From assembly GCF_008728515.1 (NCBI RefSeq), contig NC_044976.1, forward strand, positions 33,317,376 to 33,381,375: a stretch of DNA of 64,000 bases, written 5' to 3'. The DNA is from Papio anubis (taxonomy: Eukaryota; Chordata; Mammalia; Primates; Cercopithecidae). This document shows positions 37,101 to 49,700 of this stretch, piece after piece. The notes under the pieces are model-generated. The model was not told the origin of the DNA, did no database searches, and saw only the letters and a list, made by a program, of their open reading frames with translations. The position numbers and the translations under genes were made by a program. Numbering within the stretch: position 1 is the first letter of the stretch; each line of letters opens with the position of its first letter.

Positions 37101-39350
37101 TTACAGCTCTAACCCCACACCCACACAGTTTTGATGTAAGCTAGCTTTACCATACAAGTGTTAGGTGCTGCACTGTAATTTCATTGTCAGAAGTGTGATG
37201 CCAGAATGCCCACGGAATAAAAGTACATAGCAAGTCACCAAGTTAGATTATATTGCTTGTTACCTACCTGTATGCAGTCGGCAATGAGAATCTTGGAGCA
37301 AGCAGGAATACTACATCCGGGTCCTAATGTCCATTGCCATTTGCGGTACTACGTTCCTCACAGTTACGCACTGCAGAAATGCTGGCTAAATGCAGTTATG
37401 TAGCAGGCCACTACTTTAATAGTGCATGATTGCAGTCCAAGAACACCAGAAGACATTCTGCCACAACTTAGTGGCTTGCCCAAGAAAAGCCAAGTATCTA
37501 AATTTTAATCTGCCATAATATGCCACTTAAAAATTGCACAGGCGTAACATTACAATTTCCCCATTTTTTAACTGTTTATATTAGTCGTACAATACATCTA
37601 TAAAGAGTGGTGGGCTTTGTAGTACTTCTCAGGAGTTTAATTAATGTTCTAAGCAAAGAGGATTATGGTTTCACTAACATGAGCCAATGGGCTATGCTTA
37701 TAAAATACCTATTAAATACACTGGGGTCTTAAGAGTACGTACTTTGTAAAGATTGGGAGAAGTAGTATAAAACACAACCAGTGTTCCTCTTAAAATTACG
37801 AGACAGTGGAGAAGAGGAAATGGGGACAAGTGGTTTCTTTAAATGAGAAAAATGGCTAAAATACTTCAAAATTGCTACCTCCCCTTTCCCACCCCAAGTT
37901 TCAGATAAACTACTTATTAAGATTATTTAAATTCACATTAGGCTAAAAACTATCATGTATACATTGAAGACTTATTGAAAGTCTATTTGAGTAAGCTTAC
38001 AACCCTGGGTACATTGCTGTTTCAGTGATGAAAGTCAAATGTCATTTGAAACTAAGCAACATTATTTGCTAAACAACGTTTAGCAACTCTACAGTCCACA
38101 GTAAGGGTATCAAAAGCCACAACTTTCAGGAGATTATCCATTAGCATCCTTCACCACTCTTCAAAGGTACAGTACTACCAAAAGCTTATTTTAGGGGGTC
38201 TGTGCCAGCATCCCTTATAAAGAAAGGCATGTAATCTGAAAAATAAACTGAAACATTAATTTTATAGGCAGATTTTCCCATTTCCCAACCAGCCCCCACC
38301 CACACATTCAAAAAGTTCACCCTCTGTGGGTGTCCCACGAACACCCCTTATTTCCTTGTCTTTAGTAGAGTCCCTAACTATATAATTCAACCAAACTGTA
38401 ATGGATTCCTTTCTAATCAAGACCCTTGTTTCCATACAGAAAATCTCTTATGTATCACCAATTAATAATCTGTTTTGGGACAAAACTTCCTCATTGATAT
38501 AACCATGGTAAAACTACTCATATTTCCAAGTGTGTTGGTGAATGAAATAATGAGCATTATTTTCTAATGAGATTCTCTCCCTTAGCACACCATGTACCTG
38601 TCAGTCATACAACCAGAATTTAGTGAGATGCTTTTATACACTAGTGTTTACTTTCAGCATTATCCTGTTTCCTATGCAGAAAGTGCTCGGATTGTTCCAA
38701 CAATAGGTCTTCTTTTGTACACAGACACAATACTAAACTTCAGCATGTTAATAAAGGTTTGACTTAGAATTTTTCTTTTGCCAATTAGCACCAAGAACAG
38801 AGGTGAAAAGGAGGAAGACACATTCCATAGTAAGAGTTCTATAATGTACAGATTTGAATGGAACATAACTAAGAACAAAGCCAAACCATTCAATTACTTT
38901 ACCTACTGTTAGGAAGTTGTCCCTCTAACATATTTACACTGGTAAATCAGGCTCCTATTATACTAACAGGCAACAATAAACCATCTACTTTAATAGTCAA
39001 AGTCTCTTGTTCTAATGGAAGGGGGTTCAATGAAGTTGACAATTAACTGACAACACCATGGAAACATTCCAAGCCTTTAACGTGGTAGGAAGGGATATTT
39101 GTACTGTGTAGCATGAGCAACTTTCTCCAGATTTAGTGCTACATCAAAAGGAAACTAAGTAAAAACAAGTTAACAAATTTACAGTAAGAATGATTATCTG
39201 CAACCCTATTTGTTAACAGTCACCACTAGCTTAGAAGAGAACCAATAGACTTTTATAGTCCTATAGATTTTGCCCAACAGAAGTAGCACAAGGAGATGTA
39301 AAAGTTACAGAGTACAAATGTATATATAACTAAACCTACTTCAGTTACTG
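34151..39350 (-). other. SFPQ: Alu-free distal intron/3' region of SFPQ
   Basis: Over 5 kb of AT-rich, unique-looking sequence without any recognisable Alu or L1, while the flanks average more than one Alu per kb. It lies within the intron from exon 9 to the alternative exon and downstream of the canonical poly(A) site. The exclusion of insertions suggests selective constraint. I see no convincing ORF in it. Confidence 0.6.
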
Positions 39351-39646
39351 AACCTTTTTTTTGAGACAGTGTCTCGCTCTGTTGCCCAGGCTGGAGTGCA
39401 GTGGCACGGTCTCAGCTCATTGCAACCTCCATCTCCCAGGTTCAAGCAATTCTCCTGGCTCAGCCTCCCGAGTAGCTGGGATTACAGGCGCCTGCCACCA
39501 CGCCCAGCTAATTTTTTGTATTTGTAGTAGAGACAGAGGTTCACCATGTTGGCCAGGCTGGTCTTGAACTCCTGACCTCAGATGATCCACTTGCCTCGGC
39601 CTCCCAAAGTGCTGGGATGACAGGCGTGAGCCACCGCGCCCAGCCC
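39351..39646 (-). repeat. Alu
   Basis: The only transposable element I see between 33.75 and 43.59 kb; it lies past the canonical SFPQ poly(A) signal. Confidence 0.93.
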
Positions 39647-39777
39647 AGTTACTAAACCTTCTTATTTTCAAGTTTCATTTTTTAGACTACACCCCATCTT
39701 TATAAATCACTTGAATACATGAAAAGGCTTCATGTTTAACAATCTTTAATTCAAATGTAAAAGTTCAATACAAGCCA

Positions 39778-39783
39778 TTTATT
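39778..39783 (-). terminator. SFPQ: Candidate poly(A) signal for the canonical SFPQ mRNA
   Basis: AATAAA on the minus strand, 810 nt past the stop codon, followed by T-rich sequence. With a 2.1-kb coding region this gives an mRNA of about 3 kb, as expected. The Alu at 39351-39646 begins only beyond this point. Confidence 0.55.
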
Positions 39784-40592
39784 GGGCTTGAAATTTGTTG
39801 GTCTTTTAAAAACAAGAAATGGGGAAATGCAACAAAATGATCTTTCCACTTTTCAAAAGCTTTCAAGTAAAGGATAGATCATAGGGCCATAAAAGATCCA
39901 TTTAATCAAACCCACTTTCACCTCCTACCAATTGTCTTACACCCATTCCACAATCTTAATACATATTCCTGAATGAAGATTTACAGTTCAGCTTTGCTTA
40001 CATAACCATTTAAAAATACTTAGCACCAGCGTGCTTCCTATATGCCAAACAAATCATGAAACTACTTCAATATGCATTTCTTCTTTTTAAAACAAAGGGG
40101 GCAGTTATTTGTAGAAAGCAATACTTAGCCTCCAGATAAATTTCCCAGAAATGGCATATGCCATTCAAAGGCCTAGACACTCTCATGCTTTCAATGTGGA
40201 ATACCTAGCCTAATGTGCATAGAAGCATGAATGGCAAAGTTGAAGATCAATATTATAACTATTTTTCTATTTATTTGAAGCACAGTAAAAAAAAAAAAAA
40301 AAAAAAATGGTACACTTTGGAAATTCAGTGGCACAAGGTACACTGCCATAACTTGAGGGACATTATACAGTAAAAAAGAAAAAAAAAGGAAATAAAAAGG
40401 AAAAAAAATTCTCCTGTTCCAAACACTGCATTACATCATTTTACCTGCCCAAACAGACCATTTACAAATATTAGGTCAATAAACTGCTAACATCCATAAA
40501 AAGGTAGCTTTCTTACTAAAATGCAAGAATTTAAAAGATTGGTATCTAAACAAAAGACAAAACAAACTGGAATGAAAGCCTAAATATCACAT
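39784..40592 (-). other. SFPQ: SFPQ 3' UTR
   Basis: Non-coding sequence between the TAG stop and the AATAAA at 39778. It contains A- and T-rich tracts (an A21 run on the plus strand at about 40288) and no transposable element. Confidence 0.6.
40270..40275 (-). terminator. SFPQ: Alternative proximal poly(A) signal
   Basis: AATAAA on the minus strand, 318 nt after the stop codon, just downstream of a T21 run. It could give a short 3' UTR form. Confidence 0.35.
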
Positions 40593-40730
40593 CTAAAACC
40601 GGGGTTTTTTGTTTGGGCCTTCGTACTCTTCTCTCCCTCTACCATATCCTGCTGGAGTTCCAGGCCCCATTCCTCTAGGACCCTGTCCACCCACAGGCCC
40701 CGCACCTCCCTGCCCAAAGCGCTCAGTACG
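40593..40730 (-). CDS. SFPQ: SFPQ exon 10, canonical last coding exon
   Basis: Encodes residues 663-707, RTERFGQGGAGPVGG to GREEYEGPNKKPRF, then a TAG stop (40593-40595). The acceptor is ccaatag. The basic C-terminal KKPRF motif is part of a known nuclear localisation signal. The first 46 nt of this exon recur at 45911-45956, immediately right of the N gap. Only this left copy is complete and continues into the 3' UTR. Confidence 0.96.
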   Translation of the reverse strand, partial: RTERFGQGGAGPVGGQGPRGMGPGTPAGYGRGREEYEGPNKKPRF

Positions 40731-43700
40731 CTATTGGAACAGTAATTAACAGTTCATTATAAGTAGTTGATGTCCATGTGTGTTAAGTAAATATTTTAGA
40801 AGGTTCCGTAGTCAACGTTCGTCGATACAATCACCAATGAGTCGATCCACAGGTACCGGGAACATAGAAAGGAAAAAAGGGTAATTTGAAAATTAGTTTA
40901 CGATAATACATGCCTTGTGGTATGTTCCCACTTGAGCCATTCTCATACACCTGTTTCAAAGAACAGATCTTCCCTGTAGTGCTAAAAAATTTAAGAATTA
41001 GTGCAGATGTGAAAATCCATTCCAAAATGAGTTCTAAGAAATTTCACATCAGATTAACCCAATGAAAAGCTTGCAAACTCTCACTTTCAACATCTGAACA
41101 GGAAATTTAATTTCCAAGTAAGCCTAACAAGCCCAACCAGAGATTCAATTCACTCAATGAAGTGACAAAGACCTACTCACCAGTTAGTGGCATGTGCTGC
41201 TTAAGAAACCTTGTGCTTTTCAAGATCTTAAGACACATCTGCTAAGTTGCAGAAAACTTAAAAGGTTGAAAGTTTTAATAAAATGCTACCAGACTACAAA
41301 AAGAAAAAGCATAAAAGACTAATAGATTTAGTCACTTAACCGGCACAATAACTTGATCAAAAAACTTGTGTTGCCGAATTCTCACAGGCATACTACCTTC
41401 AGAGCCATCTTACTATATAACCAGAGACAACTACATTCTCAGCACTATCCTATATTGTTGCAAACTGAATGAACAAACCCCACCCACCTTCAGCAGTCCA
41501 TCTTTTCCCTTAGGTCTTTGAAAAGTACAGACACTTTGCTGTAATTCCATGTTTTAGATACTTCCCAGTGAAACACCAAGCTAAAGTAACTGCAATAAAG
41601 CAGTGAGTGACTTCATTATTCCCATCTCATTTTACGTAATTCTAGAGACAGAAGTTTTCAATAGAAACGTATGTGCCTCAACAGCAGACCCCTCAGGTAT
41701 GCAAACACAGCAGCCTACACTGTTTTTCTCATTCCATTTATAACAGACCAGTTACTATGAGTATTACTCCAAATAAAAAACTAAAATGGCAGCAGGGTTT
41801 AACTGTTCCTATACACAATTTCAACTTCTTTAAAACAAAATACTATAGAGCTACTCAAAATGACTAAACCGTAATCTTTTTTATAAGATTTTTTACAAAA
41901 TCTTACAAATTACAGGGTTTTTGGCTCATTGTTCTGTATTCTACCTCTAAGAGCTAAAAAAAGAAAAATTTGGGGCTTTCATAATTATGTTAATTACAAC
42001 AGCTGAGAACCCAGGAGCTATCAGCTACCTGTTACCTAGAATATAAACCTTTAATTGTGAGAACATAAGGTCAAATTAGATTTTACACATTGCCTAACAA
42101 TCTGTCTTTAGGAAGATTATTATTAAACCAAAATGTTACCCACATACTCTGAAAAATCTGAAGAAAGCCCACAGTATTACATTTTACCCAACCAGCCATT
42201 TATAATTCTAACTTTAATTCCCAAAAAGTCTTAGGTAGATTATAAACAGGTGAGGTCCTTTACTAAATCCTTATGTTTCTATTTATAAAATGAATCTTAT
42301 GAGCTACACACTGCAGCTCCCCTCCTTTGCCAAAAGCCTGTAGTGAACTCATCACATTCAATTCAGCTATAAAAATGCACTCTCTAAACCCACCAAAATT
42401 CAGTCCTAGCGATTTGTAAAGCCCTAACGCAGCCACTCACGCCAGTTCAACTGATTATTCTAAGCATCTGACAGACTATATTTACAGCTGAAACATGATA
42501 GCATCAAGAAGGTTCAGATCAAATGCACACCATTAGTATGCTTAAAAATTGTTGATTTTTGCTACTCTGTAGCAAAATGGAGATGTCAGTTGATTTTAGA
42601 AGGTATACCTACAGACAGGCCCAACAGGTGGGAAACGACGAGTCAAAACACTCAATTCCCTTTTCATAGGGTAGAAGCCACACCAAATATAGGTCAAAGT
42701 CCTACACATCACTAAAACATGCCTAAAGCTTCAAACTACAAGTCTGATTCCTACTTATGGCAAATACCAGCTTAAAGAATGACAGTTTGCCATTTGATTA
42801 TTCTCACTTGGATGTAGAATAATCAGATACATTATCTAGCATCTAGAATTTGGATTTGCCATGCACTACAGTTCAAAAGCACCTAAATCTACTTATTGCC
42901 AAAGGTAATTCCACATACTACTAACAGCATTGACTCCTTGTTGGCAACCTGTTTAGGTTACCACACACCGAGTTCTTCTATGTTGCCAAAGTATTCCTCA
43001 ATATTACATATTTATGTATGAAATTGGTAGGGGAAACTAAGAGGTCCAGTCACCTACTATTTAAAAAAAAAAAAAAAAACCACACCTAAGTTGTGAAAAC
43101 GAGATTTTCCTTGGTACTACGTCCCACAGGATACATTACCATGTCACTTCCCATCATGGAACCACTCATGGTTGCTGGTGGAACGCCAGGATTAGCTTCA
43201 TAACCTATGCCACCACCACCACCTAGAGGTGGAAATTTCTGGCCTCCTGAACCATAGGGATCTAGAAAACAAAAATAGTGGTTACAACTCCACCAGAACA
43301 CCACTCTCTACTTATGTCGTTAAATTTAAATTTCATACTTACCTCCCATGTTCATCGCTCCTCCGCCACCCATTCTCATGTCTCTTTCCCTCTGCAAGAA
43401 AAAAAATTCCTTTCAATATACCAGTACCACACCCAAACCAAGCATTCTGAAGAACTGAAAAATTTTCAAGAGTTAAATAAAAAAACATGGCAAAGTTCAA
43501 AAAGTTCATCATCTGAATTATTTTTGAAATCAATATTCTGGAAACTAAGTTAGACTCAATTATCCAAAGACCTATAAAACTTCCTACTCAAGGCCGGGAG
43601 CGGTAGCTCACGCCTGTAATCCCAGCACTTTGGGAGGCCAAGGCAGGCAGATCATCTGAGGTCAGGAGTTCGAGACCAGCCTGGCCAACATGGCAAAACG

Positions 43701-46700
43701 CCGTCTCTACTAAAAGTAAAAAAAATTAGCCAAGTGTGGTGGCAGGCACTTGTAATCCCAGCTACTCGGGAGGCTGTGGCAGGAGAATCACTTGAACCCA
43801 GGAGATAGAGGTTGCAGTGAGGCAAGATCAAGCCACTGCACTCCAGCCTGGGTGACAAGAGCAAAACTCTGTCTCCAAACACAAAAAACTTCCTATTCAA
43901 TTAAATCCTCTGACCTATACAAGACAAACATAATATACTTGATTAAAAAAAAAAAAGAAAAAGAAAAAAAACAGAAAATCACTGTAATTTGATATTTAAA
44001 TTTCCTGTATTTCCTTCTAGGTACCTGCAAGTTCTATAGACAACTCCAATTAGAAGGCCGTAAAGGTTGACTTACTGGATCCATGTAGCCCATTCGGCTG
44101 TAACTTTCCTCTCTTTGGCGCCTCATTTGCTCTTCCATCTCACGTTGACGAATCATCATCTCTTCCTCTCTTCTACGTCGTTCCTCCTCTTGCCTAGAAA
44201 TACCCATCAAGCACATAACTGAAGTGTTATCCACATCTTTTATAATTCAATGTGAAGAAACATAGCAGCTGGCCTAAGAACTAGGTTAGAGCTAAAAAAC
44301 ACAAAGGTTTAGAGTGAGTCTACGGGCATAGTACTAAAGACATTCTGGCAAAGAATGTAGGCTTTATTAAGGAAAATCTCACACTGTATTCCACTTTAAG
44401 TGTTAAACCAACACTGACATGATATTTAACCTTTGTATTTTGCCTGACCTAAAAAACTAGGTACATCTTTTTCATAAATGTCAGAATATAAATGTTAGTG
44501 CATAAATCAAGTTTTAAGACCAGGGTTGGTAATTCATGCCTGTAATCTCATAATCTCAGTACTTCAGGAGGCCACGAGTTTGACACCAGCCTAGACTCCA
44601 TCTCCACAAAAGAGAAGAAAAAAAAAAAATTAGCTGGGGGGTGGTGGCCTGTGCCTGAAGTCCCAGCTGCTTAGGAGGATTGCTTGAGCTCAGAAGTTTG
44701 AGACTACAGTGAGCTATGATCACGCCACTGCACTTCAGCCTGGGCCCATCTCAAAAAAGGAAGGAAAAAAATGGCCAAGTATGGTGGCTCATGCCTGTAA
44801 TCCTAGCACTTTGGGAGGCAGAGGCAGGCAGATCACTTGAGGTCAGGAGTTCAGGGCCAGCCTGGCCAATATGACGAAACCCCGTTATCTACTAAAAATA
44901 CAGAAAGAATTAGCCAGGTGTCGTGACACATGCCTGCAATCCCAGCTACTCAGGAGGCTGAGGCAAGAGAATCGCTTGAACCCAGGAAGCAGAGGTTGTG
45001 GTGAGCTGAGATTGCACCACTGGACTCCAACCTGGCCAACAGTGATACAGATTTTTTGTTGTTGTTTTTGAGACAAGAGTCTCACTCTGTCGCCCAGGCT
45101 GGAGAGCAGTGGCACAATCTCACCTTACTGCAAGCTCTGTCTCCCGGCTTCACACCATTCTCTGCCTCAGCCTCCCAAGTAGCTGGGACTACAAGCACTT
45201 GCCACCACGCCCAGCTAATTTTTTGTATTTTCAGTAGAGTATTTTCAGTTTCACCATGTTAGCCAGGATGGTCTCTATCTCCTGACCTCGAGATCCGCCC
45301 GTCTCAGCCTCCCAAAGTGCTGGGATTACAGGTGTGAGCCACTGTGCCCAGAGTGATACATTTCTAAGGGAAAAAAAAAAAAGAAATGAAGGTTTAAACC
45401 TTAAACACAATTTTACCTCAACTGCATTTCTTTACGTTTCTGCATTTCTTGATTGTGAAGTTCTTCCATGCGTCTTAATTCTTCCTGTCGTCTCATCAGA
45501 TCTGAACATTGGAAAATATTTTGGATTCTCATTAACAAGGTTCTAACAGGGTGAAAAAACAATTGACCTTAGCAGTGACGTAGCAGTGATGTTCATGCGG
45601 GTATCTTTTTACCTTGGCGCAAAAGATTTGCCTGATGTTCATGATAGGCATCTTCCATTTCACTTTCCAATTTGTCTTTTGCATCCTTCATGTTTTTTTT
45701 CAACTTGTTCCCTTTGCTGTTTTTCCATTTCATCCAAAGACTTCCATCGCTGAGAATATTCGTACTCAAACGTACCATGCTGGGCAAAACGAGGAGGGGT
45801 TTCTCTCTCCNNNNNNNNNNNNNNNNNNNNNNNNNNNNNNNNNNNNNNNNNNNNNNNNNNNNNNNNNNNNNNNNNNNNNNNNNNNNNNNNNNNNNNNNNN
45901 NNNNNNNNNNGTCCACCCACAGGCCCCGCACCTCCCTGCCCAAAGCGCTCAGTACGCTATTGGAACAGTAATTAACAGTTCATTATAAGTAGTTGATGTC
46001 CATGTGTGTTAAGTAAATATTTTAGAAGGTTCCGTAGTCAACGTTCGTCGATACAATCACCAATGAGTCGATCCACAGGTACCGGGAACATAGAAAGGAA
46101 AAAAGGGTAATTTGAAAATTAGTTTACGATAATACATGCCTTGTGGTATGTTCCCACTTGAGCCATTCTCATACACCTGTTTCAAAGAACAGATCTTCCC
46201 TGTAGTGCTAAAAAATTTAAGAATTAGTGCAGATGTGAAAATCCATTCCAAAATGAGTTCTAAGAAATTTCACATCAGATTAACCCAATGAAAAGCTTGC
46301 AAACTCTCACTTTCAACATCTGAACAGGAAATTTAATTTCCAAGTAAGCCTAACAAGCCCAACCAGAGATTCAATTCACTCAATGAAGTGACAAAGACCT
46401 ACTCACCAGTTAGTGGCATGTGCTGCTTAAGAAACCTTGTGCTTTTCAAGATCTTAAGACACATCTGCTAAGTTGCAGAAAACTTAAAAGGTTGAAAGTT
46501 TTAATAAAATGCTACCAGACTACAAAAAGAAAAAGCATAAAAGACTAATAGATTTAGTCACTTAACCGGCACAATAACTTGATCAAAAAACTTGTGTTGC
46601 CGAATTCTCACAGGCATACTACCTTCAGAGCCATCACTATATAACCAGAGACAACTACATTCTCAGCACTATCCTATATTGTTGCAAACTGAATGAACAA

Positions 46701-49700
46701 ACCCCACCCACCTTCAGCAGTCCATCTTTTCCCTTAGGTCTTTGAAAAGTACAGACACTTTGCTGTAATTCCATGTTTTAGATACTTCCCAGTGAAACAC
46801 CAAGCTAAAGTAACTGCAATAAAGCAGTGAGTGACTTCATTATTCCCATCTCATTTTACGTAATTCTAGAGACAGAAGTTTTCAATAGAAACGTATGTGC
46901 CTCAACAGCAGACCCCTCAGGTATGCAAACACAGCAGCCTACACTGTTTTTCTCATTCCATTTATAACAGACCAGTTACTATGAGTATTACTCCAAATAA
47001 AAAACTAAAATGGCAGCAGGGTTTAACTGTTCCTATACACAATTTCAACTTCTTTAAAACAAAATACTATAGAGCTACTCAAAATGACTAAACCGTAATC
47101 TTTTTTATAAGATTTTTTACAAAATCTTACAAATTACAGGGTTTTTGGCTCATTGTTCTGTATTCTACCTCTAAGAGCTAAAAAAAGAAAAATTTGGGGC
47201 TTTCATAATTATGTTAATTACAACAGCTGAGAACCCAGGAGCTATCAGCTACCTGTTACCTAGAATATAAACCTTTAATTGTGAGAACATAAGGTCAAAT
47301 TAGATTTTACACATTGCCTAACAATCTGTCTTTAGGAAGATTATTATTAAACCAAAATGTTACCCACATACTCTGAAAAATCTGAAGAAAGCCCACAGTA
47401 TTACATTTTACCCAACCAGCCATTTATAATTCTAACTTTAATTCCCAAAAAGTCTTAGGTAGATTATAAACAGGTGAGGTCCTTTACTAAATCCTTATGT
47501 TTCTATTTATAAAATGAATCTTATGAGCTACACACTGCAGCTCCCCTCCTTTGCCAAAAGCCTGTAGTGAACTCATCACATTCAATTCAGCTATAAAAAT
47601 GCACTCTCTAAACCCACCAAAATTCAGTCCTAGCGATTTGTAAAGCCCTAACGCAGCCACTCACGCCAGTTCAACTGATTATTCTAAGCATCTGACAGGC
47701 TATATTTACAGCTGAAACATGATAGCATCAAGAAGGTTCAGATCAAATGCACACCATTAGTATGCTTAAAAATTGTTGATTTTTGCTACTCTGTAGCAAA
47801 ATGGAGATGTCAGTTGATTTTAGAAGGTATACCTACAGACAGGCCCAACAGGTGGGAAACGACGAGTCAAAACACTCAATTCCCTTTTCATAGGGTAGAA
47901 GCCACACCAAATATAGGTCAAAGTCCTACACATCACTAAAACATGCCTAAAGCTTCAAACTACAAGTCTGATTCCTACTTATGGCAAATACCAGCTTAAA
48001 GAATGACAGTTTGCCATTTGATTATTCTCACTTGGATGTAGAATAATCAGATACATTATCTAGCATCTAGAATTTGGATTTGCCATGCACTACAGTTCAA
48101 AAGCACCTAAATCTACTTATTGCCAAAGGTAATTCCACATACTACTAACAGCATTGACTCCTTGTTGGCAACCTGTTTAGGTTACCACACACCGAGTTCT
48201 TCTATGTTGCCAAAGTATTCCTCAATATTACATATTTATGTATGAAATTGGTAGGGGAAACTAAGAGGTCCAGTCACCTACTATTTAAAAAAAAAAAAAA
48301 AAACCACACCTAAGTTGTGAAAACGAGATTTTCCTTGGTACTACGTCCCACAGGATACATTACCATGTCACTTCCCATCATGGAACCACTCATGGTTGCT
48401 GGTGGAACGCCAGGATTAGCTTCATAACCTATGCCACCACCACCACCTAGAGGTGGAAATTTCTGGCCTCCTGAACCATAGGGATCTAGAAAACAAAAAT
48501 AGTGGTTACAACTCCACCAGAACACCACTCTCTACTTATGTCGTTAAATTTAAATTTCATACTTACCTCCCATGTTCATCGCTCCTCCGCCACCCATTCT
48601 CATGTCTCTTTCCCTCTGCAAGAAAAAAAATTCCTTTCAATATACCAGTACCACACCCAAACCAAGCATTCTGAAGAACTGAAAAATTTTCAAGAGTTAA
48701 ATAAAAAAACATGGCAAAGTTCAAAAAGTTCATCATCTGAATTATTTTTGAAATCAATATTCTGGAAACTAAGTTAGACTCAATTATCCAAAGACCTATA
48801 AAACTTCCTACTCAAGGCCGGGAGCGGTAGCTCACGCCTGTAATCCCAGCACTTTGGGAGGCCAAGGCAGGCAGATCATCTGAGGTCAGGAGTTCGAGAC
48901 CAGCCTGGCCAACATGGCAAAACGCCGTCTCTACTAAAAGTAAAAAAAATTAGCCAAGTGTGGTGGCAGGCACTTGTAATCCCAGCTACTCGGGAGGCTG
49001 TGGCAGGAGAATCACTTGAACCCAGGAGATAGAGGTTGCAGTGAGGCAAGATCAAGCCACTGCACTCCAGCCTGGGTGACAAGAGCAAAACTCTGTCTCC
49101 AAACACAAAAAACTTCCTATTCAATTAAATCCTCTGACCTATACAAGACAAACATAATATACTTGATTAAAAAAAAAAAAGAAAAAGAAAAAAAACAGAA
49201 AATCACTGTAATTTGATATTTAAATTTCCTGTATTTCCTTCTAGGTACCTGCAAGTTCTATAGACAACTCCAATTAGAAGGCCGTAAAGGTTGACTTACT
49301 GGATCCATGTAGCCCATTCGGCTGTAACTTTCCTCTCTTTGGCGCCTCATTTGCTCTTCCATCTCACGTTGACGAATCATCATCTCTTCCTCTCTTCTAC
49401 GTCGTTCCTCCTCTTGCCTAGAAATACCCATCAAGCACATAACTGAAGTGTTATCCACATCTTTTATAATTCAATGTGAAGAAACATAGCAGCTGGCCTA
49501 AGAACTAGGTTAGAGCTAAAAAACACAAAGGCTTAGAGTGAGTCTACGGGCATAGTACTAAAGACATTCTGGCAAAGAATGTAGGCTTTATTAAGGAAAA
49601 TCTCACACTGTATTCCACTTTAAGTGTTAAACCAACACTGACATGATATTTAACCTTTGTATTTTGCCTGACCTGAAAAACTAGGTACATCTTTTTCATA

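Larger units (their letters stand above)
40685..45810. repeat. SFPQ: Duplicated block, copy A (probable false duplication)
   Basis: Matches 45911-51032 base for base with an offset of 5222-5226. The differences I see are an extra TT near 41410, transitions at 42475, 44308, 44451, 44672 and 44874, A12 versus A11 at 45371, and T8 versus T7 at 45693. This is about 0.1% divergence, all substitutions being transitions, as expected of two alleles rather than paralogues. It contains SFPQ exons 5-9 and the start of exon 10. Confidence 0.95.

Noticed and set aside
43140..48485. A second SFPQ-like gene or paralogue next to SFPQ
   Set aside because: The duplicated exons come with introns and intronic Alus that are about 99.9% identical and are separated by a 100-N gap; an unmerged allele explains this better.
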